A stretch of DNA of 20,770 nt, taken from NCBI GenBank assembly GCA_035341015.1, contig DAOQUL010000076.1, positions 1-20,770 on the forward strand. The letters are read 5' to 3'. Shown in pieces: positions 15,468-20,770 of this stretch (positions within the stretch are counted from its first letter, which is position 1; every line of letters starts with the position of its first letter). The notes beneath the pieces are model-generated. The model saw only the letters and a program-made list of their open reading frames with translations. It did not search any database and was not told the DNA's origin. The translations under genes and the position numbers were made by a program. This DNA comes from JAKQIM01 sp029557965 (lineage in GTDB: Bacteria; Chloroflexota; Anaerolineae; Anaerolineales; UBA4823).

Positions 15468-15473
15468 GTAATG
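15468..15473. repeat. Target site duplication, left copy (GTAATG)
   Basis: GTAATG immediately left of the second IS is repeated exactly at 17180-17185 immediately right of it. A 6-bp duplication is within the 5-6 bp range known for IS1634-family elements and indicates a simple transposition event not yet scrambled. Confidence 0.85.
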
Positions 15474-15489
15474 CCCACATTTCGCACCT
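15474..15489 (+). repeat. Left terminal inverted repeat of second IS
   Basis: CCCACATTTCGCACCT reads inward and matches the right end perfectly over 16 bases. Confidence 0.9.
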
Positions 15490-15529
15490 GTGGGTAGGCA
15501 TTTTCAGGAATTTCGTGTAAGCTTGGCGT

Positions 15530-17164
15530 ATGAGCGCCGAACCGACCTACGAAACTCAACGAATAGACCACCTTGGGATAGTGGCTGGCGTATGCCAGGA
15601 AATATCCCTGATCGAACAGATCGATGGACAAGTCAAAGCCAGTGATCGGAAAGTGAGCTGTGGCCAAGGCGCCCAGGCAATGATCCTGAATGCATTGGGC
15701 TTTGTTGGGCGGGCGTTGTATCTGAAGCCAGATTATTTTGACAACAAGCCAGTGGATTTGCTGATCGGGCCAGAGCTGGGCGCTGCCGACTTCAATGATG
15801 ACACTTTGGCTCGCTGCCTGGATGACCTGTATGAAGCAGGGGTAACCGAAGTCTTCTACAAAGTTGCGGCCCATGCCATGCAAGTGTATGGCATCAAGTC
15901 GAAATTTGTGCATCTAGACAGCAGCAGTTTTTATGTGCATGGCGCCTACGATCGTCAAGAACCCGACCAGGAAGCGATCATAATTACCTATGGATACTCG
16001 AAAGATCACCGACCTGACCTGAAACAAGTGGTTGTGCAGTTGATTACCAGTTACAAATCCGCTATGCCCATATGGTTTGAGGCATTAAGCGGTAACAGCA
16101 ACGATAAAAAGACGTTCAAGGCAACGGTAAAGGTGTATTGCAAACAATTGAGCGGCAGCGAGCGGTCGTACGTGGTGATGGACAGCGCCGGGTTTTCCGC
16201 GGCGACCTTGAAGGTGGCCCAGGAACAGGATGTGTACTGGCTGATGCGAGTGCCAGAAACGTTGGCGCAAGCCAAACAGATGGTCAAAGACACGTTAGAA
16301 GCGGAGATGAGTGAGATCGAAGCTGGTTACAAAGGCAAGGAAGTGGAATGCGAATATACCGGGATCAAACAACGCTGGTTGGTGGTCTTTTCCGAAGCAG
16401 CCCAGGTGCGTGAGTTGAAAACGCTGGAGAAAGCCCAGGCCAAAGAACTGGAAACGGCTCAGAAAGAATGGCGCAAAATCGAGGGGCAAACCTTCAACTG
16501 CACGGCAGATGCCGAGCAAGCGTTGGCACAGTTCAATAAAAAGTGGAAATATCACCAGACGATAGCCCAGGCCAAGCCAATTACCCAATATTCCCGCCGT
16601 GGTCGGCCATCTGCGGAAGATCAAAAAGAAGTGGTTGGTTACAATCTGCAAGGCTGTGTTGAAAGCAATACCACGGCAGTGGATGATGCCAAATGCACCC
16701 TGGGCCGGTTTATTATCGCCACCAATGAGTTGGACGCCAGCCGCCTGCCAGCTGCTGCGATGTTGGAAAACTATACCGACCAGGGCATTTCCGTTGAAAG
16801 AGGCTTTCGCTTTTTGAAAGACCCGTTGTTCTTTGCCAACAGCCTGTTTCTGAAGAAATCGGAGCGTATCATGGCATTATTGATGATTATGGGACTGGCG
16901 CTCCTGGTTTATTCCCTGGCCGAACGGAAATTGCGTGAAGCTTTGAAAGCGATGAACGCTACCATACCCAATCAACTGCGAAAACCGACCCAAACGCCAA
17001 CCATTCGCTGGGTCTTTCAGATGTTTCAAGGACTGGATATTCTGCTCATCTACCAGAATGGGCAAGTTGTATTCCGAAAACTGGTCAACTTACGCCCCGT
17101 TCAGCAACAGGTGATTACCTTACTCGGCCCTCAGGTGCAAAAATGTTACTTGGTGGGAGTTTAA
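15530..17164 (+). CDS. IS1634-type DDE transposase
   Basis: This 544-residue protein carries out cut-and-join transposition of the surrounding IS. It has an N-terminal DNA-binding region (about 1-120, like the DUF4277 opening of this family). The RNase H-like catalytic core has candidate residues D130 (VHLDSSSF), D218 (VVMDSAGF) and E423 (ISVERGFRFLKDP, the Y/V-x-E-R signature with a following K). A long insertion sits between the second Asp and the Glu, rich in Lys/Glu/Gln helices (about 290-335). Length fits the IS1634 family. Its stop codon (17162-17164) touches the right inverted repeat, so gene and end share a base. No clear Shine-Dalgarno lies close to ATG 15530; AGGA is about 20 bases before it. 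The gene looks intact. Confidence 0.9.
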   Translation: MSAEPTYETQRIDHLGIVAGVCQEISLIEQIDGQVKASDRKVSCGQGAQAMILNALGFVGRALYLKPDYFDNKPVDLLIGPELGAADFNDDTLARCLDDLYEAGVTEVFYKVAAHAMQVYGIKSKFVHLDSSSFYVHGAYDRQEPDQEAIIITYGYSKDHRPDLKQVVVQLITSYKSAMPIWFEALSGNSNDKKTFKATVKVYCKQLSGSERSYVVMDSAGFSAATLKVAQEQDVYWLMRVPETLAQAKQMVKDTLEAEMSEIEAGYKGKEVECEYTGIKQRWLVVFSEAAQVRELKTLEKAQAKELETAQKEWRKIEGQTFNCTADAEQALAQFNKKWKYHQTIAQAKPITQYSRRGRPSAEDQKEVVGYNLQGCVESNTTAVDDAKCTLGRFIIATNELDASRLPAAAMLENYTDQGISVERGFRFLKDPLFFANSLFLKKSERIMALLMIMGLALLVYSLAERKLREALKAMNATIPNQLRKPTQTPTIRWVFQMFQGLDILLIYQNGQVVFRKLVNLRPVQQQVITLLGPQVQKCYLVGV

Positions 17165-17179
17165 GGTGCGAAATGTGGG
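17164..17179 (-). repeat. Right terminal inverted repeat of second IS
   Basis: This is the exact reverse complement of 15474-15489. Its first base is the last base of the transposase stop codon. Confidence 0.9.
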
Positions 17180-17185
17180 GTAATG
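17180..17185. repeat. Target site duplication, right copy (GTAATG)
   Basis: This is the second copy of the 6-bp direct repeat. Removing the IS and one copy restores an intergenic region leading directly into the next forward gene. Confidence 0.85.
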
Positions 17186-17238
17186 GATTAAGCAACAGCA
17201 ATTTGGTGTGATGATCAACCGTTGAAGGGAGTTGCAAA

Positions 17239-18378
17239 ATGATTGGCAAGCAAACCTATACTTTCTTCGTGACCATGATCGTACTGATAACCATGGTCGG
17301 CGGATTTGACTGGCTTTCAGTGGTGCGGGAAGAAAAGCTTGACCAGATCTATCAAGATTGTCGGGCTATTCTTGAAGCTGAGCCAGGCTTGTCGAGTGGT
17401 TATTACACAATAGATCTAGATGGAGAAGGTATTCAACCTGCGCTGGATGCTTTCTGTGATATGGATACCGATGGCGGGGGGTGGACAGTGATTGATCCCT
17501 ATCATGCAGAAGCCTGGGCTCAATACTTCACATCCTGGCAAGTATTTGATAACAACCGCACGGCAATGCCCACGGGTGAAGGACTTGAAAGTTCCTCGTA
17601 TGAGTATTGGACAAATTGGCTTACTTTAGCTGACGCGAGAACACAGTTTCGTCTTAGTCCGACGTGCAGCGAGGTCACTTCGACAGATCTATTATCCCAG
17701 GCTTATGTTGTCACGGGAAATTTTTATGGGTGTAAGTGGTTTAACCGTAACTGCGACATGGATCCGACGACGCAGACTTGTTCCAGCTGCATTGATGATT
17801 GGGGTAGATCCAACAAAGGAACCTGTTCGCACCTGGTTGTGGAAACAACAGACTATCAGCAGTGGGGGATTTATGATCCTTATCAATATAGTTGTAGTTC
17901 TGACTGGTGGAACCAAACACCTGGCGTTGGGATCAATGGTCAAAACTGTGTCGCGTATCGTGGTATAGATTATCTTCATTTTTATCTGCCGATGGTTGAA
18001 AATAGTTACCGGTATACCTTCCCTGTTTATATTGGCGCTTCTATTCCCTGGCGATCCGTTACCTATCCTGGCGAGATCTTCTATACCACGTCTGTGCGCA
18101 TACCGTCCGTTTTGCCGGATGTTGGGCATTTTTATTTCTCATCCATGTCGAGCTCTGCGGAGGTTGCGGTGGTGGATGATGAATTGGTTGTTCTTTTAGA
18201 TGGGGCAGATGTTTTTGTTTACAATTTTTCATATGGCGGTTCACCCTCGCCGTCGTTTGTTGAAGTGCCGCGATCGACAATGGAGCAGTTGAATGGGCGG
18301 GAGACTACAATCGAATATCGAGATCTCTATGGTGTTGCTGTAAGCGCCAGTAGCATGTGGCTAATCTGGGTACCCTAG
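17239..18378 (+). CDS. Secreted Cys-rich protein with fibrinogen-like N-terminal motif
   Basis: The 379-residue protein is probably exported or membrane-anchored by its N-terminal helix (about 8-25). Residues 41-85 match the opening of fibrinogen-like domains: a Cys (41) plus RAIL, SSGYYTIDLDG, FCDMDTDGGGW (Cys 73) and GGGWTVI (79-85). The rest is aromatic and rich in Cys (ten in all after the anchor) and ends in a beta-rich region of unknown type. Such domains bind sugars or proteins in animals; in bacteria they are sporadic surface proteins and the ligand is unknown. AAGGGAG lies 7 bases before ATG 17239. The gene is visibly richer in A+T than its neighbours (line 17881-17940 is 26/60 GC), which could mean transfer. 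It is just downstream of the IS1634-like element. Confidence 0.75.
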   Translation: MIGKQTYTFFVTMIVLITMVGGFDWLSVVREEKLDQIYQDCRAILEAEPGLSSGYYTIDLDGEGIQPALDAFCDMDTDGGGWTVIDPYHAEAWAQYFTSWQVFDNNRTAMPTGEGLESSSYEYWTNWLTLADARTQFRLSPTCSEVTSTDLLSQAYVVTGNFYGCKWFNRNCDMDPTTQTCSSCIDDWGRSNKGTCSHLVVETTDYQQWGIYDPYQYSCSSDWWNQTPGVGINGQNCVAYRGIDYLHFYLPMVENSYRYTFPVYIGASIPWRSVTYPGEIFYTTSVRIPSVLPDVGHFYFSSMSSSAEVAVVDDELVVLLDGADVFVYNFSYGGSPSPSFVEVPRSTMEQLNGRETTIEYRDLYGVAVSASSMWLIWVP

Positions 18379-18410
18379 CTAAGCAAGGTGCAGACCGTTG
18401 ATACAGGCTT

Positions 18411-18428
18411 AATGGTTGTGTAACCATT
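18411..18428 (+). terminator. Stem-loop after the fibrinogen-like gene
   Basis: AATGGTT (18411-18417) and AACCATT (18422-18428) form a 7-bp stem with a GTGT loop, 33 bases after the stop codon. Only a short T-run follows, so termination would be weak. It could instead mark an operator. Confidence 0.35.
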
Positions 18429-18478
18429 TGAGTGGTATAGAACTTGCAACAAAACGGGGGAATTGCTGCGCGTATTGG

Positions 18479-18508
18479 TTGACTGGCAGAATCATTGTGA
18501 TGTAAAAT
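18479..18508 (+). promoter_or_regulatory. Sigma-70-type promoter for the LysM/M23 gene
   Basis: TTGACT (18479-18484) and TAAAAT (18503-18508) are separated by 18 bases, a near-consensus pair. Transcription would begin around 18515, after the longest possible upstream start codon (TTG 18463), so it also argues for the later start codon. Confidence 0.6.
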
Positions 18509-18543
18509 CAAAAGAATCGGAACAGGATGTGCGTGCGACTTTT

Positions 18544-20097
18544 ATGAGAGGTATGCGGATTTTGACCAGGTTATGTGCTGTGATAGCGGTGTTGTTAGGG
18601 GTGTTGTTGGCGCTGGCAAGCTGTGTGATGCCGGCTCAAGAGCCTCTGCGCACGCAGCCGGCTTTTCAACCCGGCAGTTCTGCAGCCCAGCCCCAGCCAA
18701 CCGAAGCGATGTTCCTACCCTTTATCCGCCGGGTGGATGACCCTACGATTATGACCCCTACGCCGGACGCAGTACGAGAACTGCCCGGCTTGAGGACTGA
18801 GGAAGATTATTACGTGGTGCAGGTGGGGGATACGCTGGGAAATGTGGCCCGGCGCTATGGGGTCAGCTTAAGCGCATTGATCGAGCGCAACGAGCTCACC
18901 AACCCAGACCTGCTCTCAGTCGGGCAAGAATTGGTCATCCCGGTGCCAGAACCTGGCGGGCGGGGGCCTGGGTTCAAGGTGATCCCCGATTCTGAATTGG
19001 TCTATGGACCGAACAGTGCAGACTTTGACATAGAAGGTTTTGTTGAAGCGCAAGACGGATACCTGGCACGTTACCATGATGATGTGGAAGGCCAGACTTT
19101 GAGTGGGGCCGAAGTAGTAGAACGCGTGGCGAACGAATTCTCGGTCAACCCCAGGCTGCTGCTGGCAGTGTTGGAATACCAGAGCGGTTGGCTGCGGCAG
19201 AGCAATCCGGATAAAGATACCCTGGATCAGCCCCTGGGCAACCGGGATTACTGGCGCAAAGGGCTGTATTTGCAGCTTGCCTGGGCGGCGAATAACTTGA
19301 ACCGCGGCTTTTACCAGTGGCGGGTTAACGCGGTAGGCTCTTGGGTGTTGACGGATGGCATGACCGTGCCGATCGACCCCACGATCAACGCCGGGACAGC
19401 CGGCGTGCAGTCTTATTATGCCTTGCTTTATGACCGCCCTGGTTGGGAGCAGGCCGTTACACAGAATGGGCTGTTTGCTGTCTACGCTTCGTTGTTTGGT
19501 TATCCTTTTGATTACACGGTGGAGCCGCTGATGCCAGAGGCCTTTACACAGCCGCCGATGCAGTTGCCCTTTGAAGATGAGACCGAATGGTCCTTCACTG
19601 GTGGGCCGCATGGCGGGTGGGGAGATGGCTCTGCCTGGGCGGGGTTGGATTTTGCGCCCCCAGGAGAGCCGATGGGCTGCGTGGTGAGCGAGGCATGGGT
19701 GGCAGCCGTGGCAGATGGGTTGGTTGTGCGCTCTGAAAACGGATCGGTAGTGCAAGACCTGGACGGTGATGGCATTGAGCAGACAGGCTGGACCGTGCTC
19801 TACTTGCATATTGACCAATACCAGCGCGTCCAAGAAGGCACTTACCTGCGGGCTGGCGAGCGCCTGGGACATCCTTCTTGCGAAGGGGGCTATTCCACCG
19901 GCACGCACCTGCACCTGGCGCGGCGGTATAATGGCGAATGGATTCCGGCTGACCAGGCCGCCTGGTCCTTTGTGCTGGATGGCTGGTCTTCAACTGGCAC
20001 GGGCGTGGAGTATGATGGCTTCTTGACCCGCGATGATGGGCAATCAATTGAGGCATGGAACGGCAGGTTTGATGTTAACCAGATTTCCAGGCCATGA
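18544..20097 (+). CDS. LysM-M23 peptidase lipoprotein
   Basis: This 517-residue envelope lipoprotein probably binds and cleaves peptidoglycan. From ATG 18544 a signal peptide ends in the lipobox LASC (Cys 27), followed by a Gln/Pro/Thr-rich linker. A LysM domain lies at about 89-134 (YYVVQVGDTLGNVARRYGVS). A middle domain (about 140-330) contains VNPRLLLAVLEYQSGWL, which resembles the helix before the catalytic Glu of lytic transglycosylases; here Gln replaces that Glu. The C-terminal M23 domain (about 350-490) keeps its zinc ligands H356 (GGPHGGWG), D369 (GLDFAPPG) and H457 in THLHL (H455, H457), plus H422 (YLHI). The frame is open to a TTG at 18463, but the promoter lies inside that stretch. 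The next gene shares its middle domain. Confidence 0.88.
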   Translation: MRGMRILTRLCAVIAVLLGVLLALASCVMPAQEPLRTQPAFQPGSSAAQPQPTEAMFLPFIRRVDDPTIMTPTPDAVRELPGLRTEEDYYVVQVGDTLGNVARRYGVSLSALIERNELTNPDLLSVGQELVIPVPEPGGRGPGFKVIPDSELVYGPNSADFDIEGFVEAQDGYLARYHDDVEGQTLSGAEVVERVANEFSVNPRLLLAVLEYQSGWLRQSNPDKDTLDQPLGNRDYWRKGLYLQLAWAANNLNRGFYQWRVNAVGSWVLTDGMTVPIDPTINAGTAGVQSYYALLYDRPGWEQAVTQNGLFAVYASLFGYPFDYTVEPLMPEAFTQPPMQLPFEDETEWSFTGGPHGGWGDGSAWAGLDFAPPGEPMGCVVSEAWVAAVADGLVVRSENGSVVQDLDGDGIEQTGWTVLYLHIDQYQRVQEGTYLRAGERLGHPSCEGGYSTGTHLHLARRYNGEWIPADQAAWSFVLDGWSSTGTGVEYDGFLTRDDGQSIEAWNGRFDVNQISRP

Positions 20098-20122
20098 AGT
20101 AAGAAACAGGTAATTAGACGGT

Positions 20123-20770
20123 ATGACAAAAAAAACATTTAAAACTCTGGTAGTAGGGGCAGTTTTGGCAGCGGCAACCCTGGCTTGCTCGATCGGAGCA
20201 GGTGGCCCCCAGGCTCCATTATTCATCGCTCCTGGCGGCGCAAGCCTGCCGACCGTTGTGGTGCAGGGGACCCCCGCGCCAGGGGGCATTGGCAGCGGGC
20301 AGGAACCTGCATCCATACCCGAGCAGCTCAATCCCACCGAGTTGGTCGCTTCAAGTGTAGCCCTGGCTGAGCCCGTGGCGGCTGAAACCGGCACACCGGC
20401 CCCGCCGTTGTTGTACTACACCCAGGCTGGAGATACGATACCCGTGGTGGCAGTGCGCTTTGGCGTTGACGCCAGCGAGATCACTTCGCCAGACCCCTTG
20501 CCGGCAGCGGCGCTGTTGTCTCCCAATACCCTGCTGGTCATTCCGCAGCGCCTGGCCAACACCACCCTTTCTGAAAAAGTCCTGCCTGACAGCGAAGTGA
20601 TCAACTCGCCTTCGACGATCGGTTTTGATGTAGAGGCCTTTGTTAACCAGGCCGGCGGGTATCTGAGCGAGTATCGCGAGTGGTTGGGAACCAGCCAGTG
20701 GACCACGGGTGCAGAGATCGTGGAACGAGTGGCCCTTGAAAACTCGATCAACCCGCGCCTGCTGTTGGCG
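20123..20770 (+). CDS. LysM lipoprotein, paralogue of the preceding gene, truncated by window end
   Basis: The frame runs unbroken for 216 codons to the end of the window. A signal peptide with lipobox LAC (Cys 22) is followed by a Pro/Thr/Gly-rich linker and a LysM-like domain (YYTQAGDTIPVVAVRFGVD). The next section, from DSEV through GFDVEAFVNQAGGYLSEY to GAEIVERVALENSINPRLLL, matches the middle domain of the preceding protein segment by segment. It is probably an adjacent duplicate; whether it also ends in a peptidase domain is beyond the window. The stop of the preceding gene is 25 bases upstream and the ribosome site is weak, suggesting cotranscription. Confidence 0.82.
   Translation, partial: MTKKTFKTLVVGAVLAAATLACSIGAGGPQAPLFIAPGGASLPTVVVQGTPAPGGIGSGQEPASIPEQLNPTELVASSVALAEPVAAETGTPAPPLLYYTQAGDTIPVVAVRFGVDASEITSPDPLPAAALLSPNTLLVIPQRLANTTLSEKVLPDSEVINSPSTIGFDVEAFVNQAGGYLSEYREWLGTSQWTTGAEIVERVALENSINPRLLLA

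Larger units (their letters stand above)
15474..17179 (+). mobile_element. Complete insertion sequence, IS1634-like, 1706 bp
   Basis: Perfect 16-bp inverted repeats (CCCACATTTCGCACCT at 15474-15489 and its reverse complement at 17164-17179) enclose one transposase gene, flanked by a perfect 6-bp direct repeat. The left end also contains CCCAC and GTGGG that can pair (15474-15478 with 15490-15494), forming a small stem. Intact ends, duplication and open transposase frame suggest a recent and possibly active copy. Family assignment rests on length, duplication size and transposase type. Confidence 0.93.

Noticed and set aside
18463..18543. TTG start for the LysM/M23 protein
   Set aside because: A near-consensus promoter lies inside this stretch, and a normal lipoprotein signal peptide begins at ATG 18544.
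18527..18547. Six-codon frame whose TGA overlaps ATG 18544
   Set aside because: The ribosome site is too close and weak, and the frame is short enough to be chance.
18916..19914. 332-codon reverse frame opposite the M23 gene
   Set aside because: It is antisense to a gene with clear lipobox, LysM and zinc-ligand motifs, and it has no recognisable domains. It is a GC-rich shadow frame.

Overview
The window looks like a chromosomal segment of a Chloroflexota bacterium, most likely of the Anaerolineae. This is inferred from several signs: GC-rich coding with Shine-Dalgarno starts; lipoproteins and membrane proteins whose lipobox or membrane anchor is followed by Thr/Pro-rich linkers; a formiminotransferase-cyclodeaminase fusion; and a C-terminal helix-turn-helix module in the 687-residue membrane protein that I associate with this phylum. 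No rRNA, tRNA or CRISPR array was seen.

Layout. (1) 56-1389 is an insertion sequence with a reverse-strand DDE transposase, imperfect terminal inverted repeats and two hairpins bracketing the gene; its family is not assigned. (2) 1479-10249 is a co-directional forward block. It encodes purine nucleoside phosphorylase, a two-TM protein with an extracytoplasmic beta domain, a GNAT acetyltransferase, a multi-TM/GAF/HTH regulator-like protein, a three-S1-domain protein, ComEA, and a PDZ/multi-TM/GAF/PAS/class III cyclase. The last three genes are joined by 4-base ATGA stop-start overlaps. (3) 15327-10266 is a reverse-strand run: formiminotransferase-cyclodeaminase, a CapA-like lipoprotein, an M24 aminopeptidase and dCTP deaminase, probably driven from an extended -10 promoter near 15365. 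(4) 15474-17179 is a complete, recent-looking IS with features of the IS1634 family: 16-bp perfect inverted-repeat ends and a perfect 6-bp target duplication. It sits between the reverse block and the next forward gene. (5) 17239-20770 is a cell-surface region: a Cys-rich secreted protein with a fibrinogen-like start motif, a LysM + M23 peptidase lipoprotein, and the first part of a paralogous LysM lipoprotein that runs off the window.

How the genes may work together. The forward block mixes nucleotide salvage (PNP), a DNA-uptake protein (ComEA), an S1-type RNA-binding protein and two membrane sensors. The two sensors appear to share one membrane/GAF module but differ in output, one ending in an HTH and the other in a nucleotide cyclase. 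The reverse block holds housekeeping metabolism: one-carbon/histidine breakdown, proline-peptide turnover and dUMP supply. The right end is devoted to the envelope and peptidoglycan. The most interesting points are the paired sensors with different outputs, a 15-codon leader ORF that takes the good ribosome binding site ahead of the HTH protein, the bacterial fibrinogen-like protein whose likely promoter has been split off by an IS, and the tandem LysM lipoproteins. No clearly new multi-gene system could be demonstrated from sequence alone.
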